The position numbers and the translations under genes are program-made. The notes beneath the pieces are model-generated. The model saw nothing but the letters and a program-made list of their open reading frames with translations, did not search any database and was not told the origin of the DNA. A stretch of DNA of 64,000 nt from JANXQG01 sp964615095 (GTDB taxonomy: Bacteria > Planctomycetota > Planctomycetia > Pirellulales > Thermoguttaceae): contig CAZTPX010000030.1 of NCBI GenBank assembly GCA_964615095.1, forward strand, positions 1 to 64,000, written 5' to 3'. Shown piece by piece: positions 1 through 7,005 of this stretch. Position 1 is the first letter of the stretch. Every line of letters starts with the position of its first letter.

Positions 1-718
1 TGGCGATGTCCTTGCCGGGAACGTAGCCCGCCGCCTTGATGGCCTCGATAATGACCTCGCAGGCTTCATCGTTGCTCTTGAGATTTGGCGCGAAACCGCC
101 CTCGTCGCCGACGCTGGTGGCGTAGTTTCGTTTGTGGAGAATGCCCTTCAGGGCGTGGAAGGTCTCGGCCCCGTAACGCAGGGCCTCGGCGAAGTTCGGC
201 GCGCCGATGGGCATGACCATAAACTCCTGAAAATCCACGCTGTTGTCGGCGTGCTTGCCGCCGTTGAGGATGTTCATCATCGGCACGGGCAGCCGAACGG
301 CGCCGGTCCCGCCCAGATAGGCGTAGAGTGGGAGTTCAGCGGCCATCGCCGCCGCCCGGGCGACCGCCATCGACACACCCAGGATCGCATTGGCTCCCAG
401 CTTGCTCTTGGTGGGCGTGCCGTCCAACTCGATCATCAGGCGGTCGATCTCCGCCTGCCGTGCGGAGTCCAGGCCGAAGAGCTTTGGCGCGATGGTCCCA
501 TTGACGTTTGCCACGGCCTTGAGCACACCCTTGCCACCGTAGCGTTTCTTGTCGCCGTCGCGGAGTTCCAGGGCCTCGTTCTCGCCCGTTGAAGCCCCGG
601 ACGGTACCGAGGCCGAGGCAGCAACACCATTGTCTAAGGTTACATGCACTCGCACGGTGGGGTTGCCCCGAGAATCGAGGATCTCCAAGGCATGAACGGA
701 TGTGATTTTTCTTCCCAT
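1..718 (-). CDS. eno: Enolase, N-terminal part (cut by window edge)
   Basis: Phosphopyruvate hydratase of glycolysis, interconverting 2-phosphoglycerate and phosphoenolpyruvate in the cytoplasm. The first 239 residues are present out of about 430 usual; the C-terminal barrel lies outside the window. Visible family motifs are the N-terminal ALEILDSRGNPT, the mobile loop SGASTGENEALELRD, LGANAILGVS, NGGKHADN, QEFMVMPIGA and TSVGDEGGFAPN. The ATG has an AAGGAA ribosome site about 10 bases upstream. A fluoride riboswitch and a terminator-like hairpin lie between promoter and start, which fits because enolase is a classic target of fluoride inhibition and a known crcB-motif-associated gene. Identification is near certain. 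Confidence 0.97.
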   Translation of the reverse strand, partial: MGRKITSVHALEILDSRGNPTVRVHVTLDNGVAASASVPSGASTGENEALELRDGDKKRYGGKGVLKAVANVNGTIAPKLFGLDSARQAEIDRLMIELDGTPTKSKLGANAILGVSMAVARAAAMAAELPLYAYLGGTGAVRLPVPMMNILNGGKHADNSVDFQEFMVMPIGAPNFAEALRYGAETFHALKGILHKRNYATSVGDEGGFAPNLKSNDEACEVIIEAIKAAGYVPGKDIA

Positions 719-768
719 GATCGCGGTTCCTTTTCAGTTTGCAGGCGTCATCGCTTGCTGGGTGAATG

Positions 769-802
769 AAAAAAGCTCCTGAAGGACTTGCCTGGAGAGC
801 TT
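769..802 (-). terminator. Terminator-like hairpin in the eno leader (riboswitch expression platform)
   Basis: Read on the minus strand, AAGCTCT and GGAGCTT flank a short loop and are followed directly by six T residues, the form of an intrinsic terminator. It sits between the fluoride aptamer (845-903) and the eno start, so it is the likely off-structure of a transcriptional fluoride switch. The stem has an internal mismatch. That fluoride favours read-through is inferred from the known class. Confidence 0.6.
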
Positions 803-844
803 GAAGAATCTTGCAGATACGCCCACCAGGCAGCCAATCGCTCC

Positions 845-903
845 GGTAGGAGTCATCAGCCGCGGAAGTTGCCGTAGCGGTTTCGGGGGACTCCATCCCC
901 GTC
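845..903 (-). ncRNA. Fluoride riboswitch (crcB motif) upstream of enolase
   Basis: The minus strand carries the conserved aptamer blocks in order: GGGGATGGAGTCCCCC (first stem with the GATGG signature), then an AACCGC...GCGG second stem, then CTGATGACTCCTACC. These match the fluoride aptamer consensus closely, including TGATGACNCCTAC at the 3' end. The terminator-like hairpin 40 bases downstream gives a plausible expression platform. Fluoride riboswitches are known to control enolase genes, which agrees with the neighbour. Confidence 0.9.
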
Positions 904-1051
904 AACTCATAAAGTTACCCGCCGCATGCCCGACGTACAAGGGGCTCCCGCGTGGCATGCGACCTCCGGTCCGAACTTTGGCGGTCGAGTTGACAGCGGA
1001 CTGCGGGGGTGCTAAAATTTGAGAATCATTGGTATGTGCGGGAAATTTTGC

Positions 1052-1297
1052 ATGCGGCCGGACGACGTCCTTCAATTACTTCGCGCGAGGCCATTTCAGC
1101 CTTTCCGGATTTCCATGTCCGATGGCCAGCAGCACGAGATGCGTCATCCGGAAATGGCGATCGTCTCGCGCTCGACGGTCCTGGTGGGCATTCCCGGGCC
1201 GCGTGGACCGGATGGTCCGGCAGAGCGAGTAGTCACCTGCGCGCTGGTGCAGATCACGCGCATGGAAGCTCTCGACGGCGCCTCGACGGCCACGTGA
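1052..1297 (+). CDS. Small conserved planctomycete hypothetical protein
   Basis: An 81-residue protein beginning MRPDDVLQLLRARPFQPFRI, followed by SDGQQHEMRHPEMAIVSRS. This pattern (short helix, then 'RPFxPFRI...DG...I/MRHPE') is one I associate with a widespread family of small planctomycete proteins of unknown function. I chose the ATG at 1052 because family members usually begin just before the DxLxLLR helix; an upstream TTG at 1019 would add 11 residues. It lies between the two fluoride riboswitches but has no motif linking it to fluoride. No signal peptide or membrane segment is visible. Confidence 0.65.
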   Translation: MRPDDVLQLLRARPFQPFRISMSDGQQHEMRHPEMAIVSRSTVLVGIPGPRGPDGPAERVVTCALVQITRMEALDGASTAT

Positions 1298-1333
1298 AAG
1301 CGCTGATGCGGATGAGAATTGTGGTATCGAAGT

Positions 1334-1390
1334 GGCGATGGGGTTCGCCTTCAAACGCAGCGGCAAGCACCGCTGCCGATGACTCCTACC
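1334..1390 (+). ncRNA. Fluoride riboswitch (crcB motif) upstream of crcB
   Basis: The sequence holds GGCGATGGGGTTCGCC, then AACGCAGCGG...CCGCTG, then CCGATGACTCCTACC, the blocks of the fluoride aptamer in order and with normal spacing. The crcB start lies 32 bases downstream. No U-tract terminator is visible. Instead the aptamer's 3' strand CTCCTACC can pair with GGTTGGGAG (1406-1414), which contains the crcB ribosome site, suggesting translational control: fluoride holds the 3' strand in the aptamer and frees the ribosome site. The switching mechanism is inference. Confidence 0.92.
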
Positions 1391-1421
1391 GAGAGACTTT
1401 CCTCTGGTTGGGAGATACAGT

Positions 1422-1868
1422 TTGAAAGACTGGTTTTCATACTTGGGAGCATGGCTCTTCGCCTTGATGACGAGCAACGTTGTGCTGGTCTGCATGGGTG
1501 GTGCCGTGGGCACCTACGCGCGGTACTGGCTGGGCCGCTGGATCAACGAAGCCGGATGGGCCCGGGGCTTTCCCTTGGGTACCTTCATCATCAACGTAAG
1601 CGGCTCATTCATTATCGGAATGGCCGCTGTCATCATCCTGGAGCGGCTGCCGCCCGCCTACCAGGACTGGTACTTGCTGGTCGGCACCGGGCTCTGCGGA
1701 GGGTACACAACCTTCTCGACATTCGAGTGGGAGACCTTCAAGCTCATTCGCGACGGCAGTTGGAAGATGGCCTCGCTGAACGTGGTGGGAAGCGTTGTCG
1801 CCGGCTTCCTGGGACTGCTTATCGCGGTCATGCTGGCGAACGTGCTTTTTCCCAGTCCCAGGCAATAG
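1422..1868 (+). CDS. crcB: Fluoride channel CrcB/Fluc
   Basis: Small inner-membrane fluoride exporter that works as a dual-topology dimer. The 148 residues show four hydrophobic segments and the three family signatures: GGAVGTYARYWLGR, GTFIINVSGSFIIG and GLCGGYTTFSTFEWE, the latter holding the TTFSTF phenylalanine-box region. Length is slightly above the usual 120-130. Translation starts at a TTG with GGGAG seven bases upstream; the N-terminal extension before the GG motif is about 25 residues. It is directly behind a fluoride riboswitch and about 700 bp from riboswitch-controlled enolase on the other strand. Confidence 0.95.
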   Translation: MKDWFSYLGAWLFALMTSNVVLVCMGGAVGTYARYWLGRWINEAGWARGFPLGTFIINVSGSFIIGMAAVIILERLPPAYQDWYLLVGTGLCGGYTTFSTFEWETFKLIRDGSWKMASLNVVGSVVAGFLGLLIAVMLANVLFPSPRQ

Positions 1869-2011
1869 GCTTGAAAGCCCCTTCATGGAACTTCCGCAAC
1901 CACGAACTGGCCGCCGTGACTCAGAACAACCCACGCAGTATGGTTGGCCGCGCCACACGTGTCGCCCATAATGCCAAAACTCCAGGCTGCCCAGGTACCC
2001 GATGCATAGGC

Positions 2012-2305
2012 GAGGAACGTGAGGAGAGCTTTCCCATTCCGCAGCCACGCGGCAGCGAGGCGATTGTGCGCGTCCGCTGTGCCACGGTCTGTGGCAGCGA
2101 CCTGCAGTCCTTCTGCGGCCGACGCCACGCGCCTGTGCCCAGTGTGCTGGGGCACGAAATGGTGGCCGACATCGTTGCCGCGGGGCCGGACGGCGCGAGC
2201 GACTTCCACGGCAGGCCGCTGGCCCTGGGCGACCGCGTAACCTGGTCGATGGTTTGGAGCTGCGGCGAATGTTTTTACTGCCGGCGCGGACTGCGGCCGG
2301 CCATT
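2012..2305 (+). pseudogene. Zinc alcohol dehydrogenase fragment (GroES-like domain)
   Basis: An open frame encodes only the N-terminal catalytic half-domain of a zinc-dependent medium-chain dehydrogenase: VRVRCATVCGSDLQSFCGRR, PSVLGHEMVADIV, LALGDRV and the CGECFYCRRG cysteine cluster start. The homology stops abruptly after the first structural-zinc cysteines and no start codon, Rossmann domain or C-terminus follows. The same frame then runs into a DUF1559 tail. I read this as the remnant of a deletion that joined two unrelated genes. Confidence 0.75.
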
Positions 2306-2339
2306 CACTTACGTTCTTGGAGTTCAGCAGACGGGCACG

Positions 2340-2577
2340 GCCAGCGGCGCGCAGTGGACGGACGAGGGAGGTTATTTTTCAGCAACAGCATGATCTGCGG
2401 TGATGGCGACCAGATCGTGAACTGCATGAATGACAACGAGAACTACAGTTTCCACCGTGGCGGCTGTAATTTCCTCTACGGGGACGGCGCCGTGCGATTC
2501 TCATCGGAAAGGATGAACATCGACACTTTCGTCTCCATGTTCACCCGCGCGGCAGGCGACAACGTCAACGGCACCGA
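2340..2577 (+). pseudogene. DUF1559 protein C-terminal fragment
   Basis: The frame encodes NENYSFHRGGCNFLYGDG and AVRFSSERMNIDTFVSMFTR, the typical end of planctomycete DUF1559 proteins, with an exact H-x9-DG motif. The prepilin N-terminus and the body are missing. It follows the dehydrogenase fragment in the same reading frame and abuts the 3' end of the convergent glycosyltransferase gene, so the junk between 1.9 and 2.6 kb looks like collapsed gene remains. Confidence 0.75.
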
Positions 2578-2584
2578 TAGCCCC

Positions 2585-4213
2585 TCACAGACCCGTGTAC
2601 GCCGGCCAAAGGTCCTTGCGGACATAGATTGCAAGGAGCACGCCGGGCCGGAGCGACGCATACACGGGACCGCCGTAGCCGGCCAGGCGGGCCGTCAAAT
2701 CGTCGCTATCGACGTCGCCGGAGAGCATGAGAATTGCGGGCGGGGGATATTGATCGAGATCGCGCTTCCAAACCTTGGCATCGAGCCAATAGCAAACCCG
2801 CTGCTCGTTGAACCTCCGCAAGTACCAGGGAAGCGGCCAGTAATTGTCGGTCACGACTACCTGAACCCATAGATCGCGGCCTTGCGGGAGTTGCGCGACC
2901 AGGCGGTCGAGCCGCGCGGTCACATTCGGCAGTGGCGTCGGCGTGTGGGCATAAACATAGGGATTCTTGGGGTCGGCAAAATACCGCGGGTTGAAACTCA
3001 ACTGATCGGCCTGCCAGGCAAGATGGCCCGCGCCCACAGCCAGCACCAGCGCGGCTACCAACTTCAACGGCCAATTCGGCAAGCAACGCAGGATGGCCGC
3101 CGCACCCACGCCGGCCAGCAAGATCATGCCTATGAGGAAGTTCAGCGCGCACCAGGGGGTCTTGTAGCTGATCAAAGCGTAAAGCACTGTCAAGAGAAGC
3201 GTGTAGAAAGCAAGAAAACGGAGCAACAGGACGGGTGAAGCAGCGCATGCCGCCGCCCGGCCCTTGGTTTGGCCGGTGCAACGAGTGGCAAGGGCATAAA
3301 TTGTGCCCACCAGCGCCAACACGGCGATCAAGCCCTCGCTCCAAAAGATCTTCTTGGAAGGCCAATAGGCAAAAAGGAGTTGCAGGTAATAGTACCACGG
3401 CTCCGAGTGGTCGCCCTGCTGGCTGCCGCGGCGAAAGTAGTTGGCATAAGCCCGAATCGACTGCCAAGGGCCATCCCAGTTCTTGCCGAACATGGAGAAA
3501 AACGCCGCGGCGACGACACAGCCCACAAGAATTGAGGCCAGCAGCGGAAGCAACCGCGCGCACCCGCTCCGCACACTTGCCAATTCGGTACTAGCCGCGA
3601 TCGGATCGCGGAGCCTCGACCATCCCCATGTCAAAGCGGCGGCTCCAACCGCCGCAGCGGCGGAAAGGATCCAGGTCTCTTTCGTGGCATGCATCATACC
3701 CACTGCCGCACCGACGGCCAGGATCCACCCCAGGCGGCGAGTGCGCAGGTAGCGCCAGCCGCACCCCAGCGCCGCGAGCGTGAAGAACACCAGCAGCATT
3801 TCCTGGATGTAGTAGCGGCTGTAGAAGACCATCGCCGGCGAAATCGCCGTCAGCAGCACCGCCGCCACAACCGCCACGGGACCCAAGCCGTCGGCCAGGA
3901 GCAAGATGAGAGGTATCAGCCCCAGGCCGAAGAGTACGGGCACGATGCGATAGGCGATTTCCTGGCTGTCGGCCAGACTCTTGGCCCGGCTGAGCGCCAA
4001 CGAGGGAAGCGTCAGCCAATAGAGCGTGGGGCCGTGGTGATCGGTCGTGTCGTATTCGTACTTGCCCGTTTCATACAGCCGCCCCGCCTTGACCGCCTGG
4101 TTGGCCTCGTCGGCATGCATGGGCCGCTCGGCGAGGCGGGGCAAACGCAACGCGGCCGCGAGGACCAGAATGGCCAACATCGCGGCCGCCAACAACGCTC
4201 GGTCACGACTCAT
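2585..4213 (-). CDS. GT39-type membrane glycosyltransferase, Agl23-like
   Basis: A 542-residue polytopic membrane protein. Near the N-terminus it has a hydrophobic anchor, then the periplasmic loop RPMHADEANQAVKAG with the acidic residues typical of PMT/ArnT-type (GT-C fold) enzymes, followed by DHHGPTLYWL, and AISPAMVFYSRYYIQE. About ten hydrophobic segments follow, then a soluble C-terminal part. This arrangement matches the family annotated as 'flippase activity-associated protein Agl23' (TIGR03663). It probably transfers a sugar from a polyprenyl-phosphate donor on the outer face of the membrane; acceptor and donor cannot be read. Its start overlaps the stop of the upstream secreted gene by 4 bp (ATGA), so the two are translationally coupled. 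Confidence 0.8.
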   Translation of the reverse strand: MSRDRALLAAAMLAILVLAAALRLPRLAERPMHADEANQAVKAGRLYETGKYEYDTTDHHGPTLYWLTLPSLALSRAKSLADSQEIAYRIVPVLFGLGLIPLILLLADGLGPVAVVAAVLLTAISPAMVFYSRYYIQEMLLVFFTLAALGCGWRYLRTRRLGWILAVGAAVGMMHATKETWILSAAAAVGAAALTWGWSRLRDPIAASTELASVRSGCARLLPLLASILVGCVVAAAFFSMFGKNWDGPWQSIRAYANYFRRGSQQGDHSEPWYYYLQLLFAYWPSKKIFWSEGLIAVLALVGTIYALATRCTGQTKGRAAACAASPVLLLRFLAFYTLLLTVLYALISYKTPWCALNFLIGMILLAGVGAAAILRCLPNWPLKLVAALVLAVGAGHLAWQADQLSFNPRYFADPKNPYVYAHTPTPLPNVTARLDRLVAQLPQGRDLWVQVVVTDNYWPLPWYLRRFNEQRVCYWLDAKVWKRDLDQYPPPAILMLSGDVDSDDLTARLAGYGGPVYASLRPGVLLAIYVRKDLWPAYTGL

Positions 4214-4932
4214 TTGGCAGGCTTGCCGTAGACTTCCACCTCGATGTAGTGGTTCTGATCGCTCGACGTGTTGCCGTTGGAGTGTAAGCGGACATAGCGG
4301 CCGCGCACCGGCCCGCCGGTCTCATCCTTCACGGCGATGACCTTGCCGCGATAATCGTCGATGTACTCCAGTTGCTTGCCCACGCCGAAGCCCAGGGCGT
4401 TGGCATAGTCATTGTTGAAGACGGTCTTCACGCCCTTGGTAAACTCCGGATCGTCAGAGATCTGCACGACGACACTATGATAAACGCGGCCCTCGGCGTG
4501 ATAGTGCCAGACAACGATGGCCGACACATCAGCCGGGTTTTCCAGGTCGATCTGCACCCACTGCTTGCCCGGGGCCAACTCGACGAAACTGCCGTCGGAG
4601 CCGTCTTTGTCGCCGTCGGTCACCAGCGACAGTTCGCCAATGATGGGGGCCGAGTCGCTGGAGGTCACTTTCTTCTTCAGGGCCAGGTTGGTACAGCCAG
4701 CGGGAATCATCAAAGGCGGACGCGGTTTCTCCGAATAAACCTCCAAGGTCGGACTGGCCTTGATGTTCTTGGGCGTGCCCACGAACAGGGCCTTGGGGAT
4801 TTCAACTTTCAGGGGAACCAGATTGCCGTTGGCCGGCTTGGGGTCATCGGCCGCGGCCGCGAACGTAGCCTGGCACAGCGCCAGGGCCAGGGTGGAAAGG
4901 AAGGTCCAGCGGAAAACACAGGAGTGAGTCAT
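4210..4932 (-). CDS. Secreted discoidin-like (F5/8 type C) protein
   Basis: A 240-residue protein with a signal peptide (hydrophobic stretch then ATFAAAADD) and a galactose-binding-like domain from about residue 80: NLALKKKVTSSD, LVTDGDKDGSDG, WVQIDLENPADVSAIVVWHYH and RYVRLHSNG...IEVEVYGKP. These are the strand motifs of F5/8 type C domains that bind sugars on surfaces. The gene is first in a two-gene unit with the membrane glycosyltransferase, with a 4-bp overlap. A role in binding a cell-envelope glycan is inference from fold and context. Confidence 0.75.
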   Translation of the reverse strand: MTHSCVFRWTFLSTLALALCQATFAAAADDPKPANGNLVPLKVEIPKALFVGTPKNIKASPTLEVYSEKPRPPLMIPAGCTNLALKKKVTSSDSAPIIGELSLVTDGDKDGSDGSFVELAPGKQWVQIDLENPADVSAIVVWHYHAEGRVYHSVVVQISDDPEFTKGVKTVFNNDYANALGFGVGKQLEYIDDYRGKVIAVKDETGGPVRGRYVRLHSNGNTSSDQNHYIEVEVYGKPAK

Positions 4933-5226
4933 GGAAGAAAGTGGGGTTAGGGTTCTGGAATTGCCAAATCTCAGTGTACTGACGATTCATCTCTTATCAA
5001 GACAAATCCAGTATACATCGGCAAAAACCCCCCGTAAATACCCGTAAGGCGGTCGGGGCGGCAAGGCACCCTAGGCGAGACAGACAGTTTCTCCCCCAAG
5101 AACATGGGGAATTATTGCCAACAGACTCTACGCCTTGGCCAAGGCAACGGGACCGTGGTTGTCAAAGCGGAAAGCGCCCCTCACGCGGGCTTGCGGGAGT
5201 CGTGTCCGCCCCCTAAACTGGATGTC

Positions 5227-6036
5227 ATGTACTCGCTGTCTCAATCTGGAAAGACCGATTTCAAGGCCCGCGCGCTATTGGTGGGCGAACGGCTCGACCT
5301 GCGCTCGCTGAGCATCTCGGACCGCCTGGCAACCGACCCGGTGGCCATCGCGGCGGGGGCCAGCGGCATTGCCGTGCTGTTCCGCTACGGAGCGGTCGTG
5401 CTCTTCAACGTGGCGCCGCTGGAAGAAAGCGATCTGCTCCGCCAACTTCTGCCCCTGGTCCACCAGCCGTATGCCAGCCCGGAAACCGAATCGCTGGAGA
5501 TCCACATCGACGGCAGCACGCGCGAGGGCATGACGGGCAATGTGCTGACATTGGCCGACTACGCCATCGAGCGGTTCCAGCTCGTGGCCGACATTCTCAG
5601 CAAGAGCACGGTGCTGGCCATGTACGAGGCCCGGGCCAGCCGCAGCTTCGACCTGGTCGAGCCCTTCGCCGTCAGTTTGCAGAAAGATGCCCAGAGCGCC
5701 AGTTCCGGCGGCGTGCTGCTGAAGCAGATCGGCGTGGCCCTGCTGAGCGAACACAATCTCGTGGGACGGGTCGAGGTGATCGACAAGCCGGAGATCATCT
5801 GGGAACATCCCAATCTCGAACGGCTTTACCTGCGGTTGGAAGACGAGTTCGAGATCCGCGAGCGGCACCTCGCCCTGGAGCGGAAACTGGACCTCGTGTC
5901 GAACACGGCGCATACCGTGCTGGAAGTGCTGCAAAGCCGCCGCAGCTTTCGCTTGGAATGGTACGTCGTTATCTTGATCCTGGTCGAGATCCTCTTGAGC
6001 GTCGTACAGTTAGCAATGATGATCAAGCACCCGTAA
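5227..6036 (+). CDS. DUF155 / RMND1-Sif2 family protein
   Basis: A 269-residue protein of the RMD1/RMND1/YagE-type family. Visible features are the N-terminal KARALLVGERLDLRSL, the central FRYGAVVLFNV (the F(R)YG-x-VVxxN hallmark), the helical LADYAIERFQLVADILSKSTVLAMYE, and a C-terminal membrane segment (WYVVILILVEILLSVV) near residues 245-265. The ATG at 5227 begins just before the conserved region; an upstream in-frame ATG at 5104 would add 41 residues without family similarity. The eukaryotic relatives act in mitochondrial translation; the bacterial function is unknown. It stands alone between two intergenic gaps. Confidence 0.8.
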   Translation: MYSLSQSGKTDFKARALLVGERLDLRSLSISDRLATDPVAIAAGASGIAVLFRYGAVVLFNVAPLEESDLLRQLLPLVHQPYASPETESLEIHIDGSTREGMTGNVLTLADYAIERFQLVADILSKSTVLAMYEARASRSFDLVEPFAVSLQKDAQSASSGGVLLKQIGVALLSEHNLVGRVEVIDKPEIIWEHPNLERLYLRLEDEFEIRERHLALERKLDLVSNTAHTVLEVLQSRRSFRLEWYVVILILVEILLSVVQLAMMIKHP

Positions 6037-6065
6037 GGGTCTGGGGCGGACATTCGTCCTCGGCA

Positions 6066-6119
6066 GCGGATTGAAGTCCGCGCTACGAAAGACAGCGGGC
6101 TAAAGTCCGCGCTACGAAA
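6066..6119 (+). repeat. Two direct copies of a ~25-bp dispersed repeat
   Basis: GCGGATTGAAGTCCGCGCT and GCGGGCTAAAGTCCGCGCT, each followed by ACGAAA, are separated by four bases. Each unit has self-complementary GCGG/CCGC ends and could form a small hairpin. A related 'TTCAGCCC...CTAAAGTCC' hairpin occurs at 45021-45073. Confidence 0.75.
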
Positions 6120-6126
6120 AGCACTC

Positions 6127-6345
6127 CTACCCAACGCTCTGTGCGCGGGCGGACTCGACTTTGCGATCGATCCAGAAGGACTCGATCGAAATATCGAATT
6201 CCCGGCAGGGAGGCAGTGTGCGGACCTCGACTTCATCGCCACGCACGGCAAGCACCTCGCAGGTTACGGATTGCTTGTTCCGCCGCACCGATCCAATGAA
6301 CGGCGCCACGTTCACCAGCACTTGATCTCCCTTGCGAACATTCAT
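6127..6345 (-). CDS. Small hypothetical protein with a KOW/SH3-like look
   Basis: A 72-residue protein starting MNVRKGDQVLVNVAPFIGSV and continuing EVLAVRGDEVEVRTLPPCREF. The short alternating strands with 'GDxVLV' and 'VxGDEVEV' resemble small beta-barrel (KOW/SH3-like) folds, but no specific family is recognised. I chose the internal ATG because the 17 residues upstream are low in similarity to the rest and lack a ribosome site. No signal peptide. Function unknown. Confidence 0.55.
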   Translation of the reverse strand: MNVRKGDQVLVNVAPFIGSVRRNKQSVTCEVLAVRGDEVEVRTLPPCREFDISIESFWIDRKVESARAQSVG

Positions 6346-6666
6346 TTTCGGTCTCCCCGAACTATGCGGACACTTCCTGACTCGCACTGCAAACACCTGC
6401 GATCCCGAGACATCGCAAACGTGTACAGTCTTTGTTAAGAACGTGTTACCATTCTCTTCTATCGGGGAGCGGTTGCCCAGCCATTTGAAAAGTCACAAAT
6501 CACGGAAAGGTGCCGCACGATTGCCAAGAATACCAAGAAACCGCCGAGAAATGGCAGGTTCAGGCATATTTGGCGATTATGTTAGTTTTCAGTTAGAAAT
6601 TTATTAGCGTGCCTTTCCTGTCGCACTCAAAAGCGGGGACAAATTGCCATTAACGTTCGTAAACTG
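6346..6666. other. Gap with no recognisable gene
   Basis: A relatively AT-rich stretch upstream of the small minus-strand gene at 6127, which probably holds its promoter. I see no hairpin with a T-tract, RNA gene or plausible coding region. Confidence 0.5.
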
Positions 6667-6880
6667 TTACGGCAACGTTAGATAGGAGTTGCCGGCCGGA
6701 GCAGCAACCGCTGCCAGATTGCATCGATAGGTGGGCAGTCCGGAATCGGCGGAGACTTCGGCGCCGGTAATGAACAACAGGCTGCGCGCGGCTACCAGCC
6801 GTTCCACCGCCGCCTCGATGGCGCGGTCTGTTTCTGAGGTACGCACGGTTCGTTTCTTCGGCGCTGGTACGTTGGCCAGT
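6667..6880 (-). pseudogene. Sir2 (sirtuin) N-terminal fragment
   Basis: The minus strand encodes TDRAIEAAVERLVAARSLLF, then ITGAEVSADSGLPTYR and soon a stop. This is the NAD-binding start of Sir2 deacetylases (usual GAGIS-x-SGIPxFR), with the catalytically important GAG changed to GAE, no downstream Rossmann or zinc domain, and no credible start codon. It is a decayed remnant only about 70 codons long. Confidence 0.75.
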
Positions 6881-7005
6881 AGGCCCTTTTGCCGAAAGGG
6901 ACTAATGCGTCCAGCCTATCGAGCGACACCAAGTTCTTCACACGGCTTGGAGCACAATAGTCCTTGCCGGCAGAGAGGATCGCCCGATAGCACTGCGCTG
7001 GTGGT

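Noticed and set aside
940..985. Sigma-54 promoter candidate at TGGCATGCGACCTCC
   Set aside because: The -12 TTGC is missing at the required distance.
1319..2872. A single 517-codon gene covering crcB and the pseudogene fragments
   Set aside because: The frame is out of phase with CrcB and joins a dehydrogenase piece and a DUF1559 tail, so it is not one real protein.
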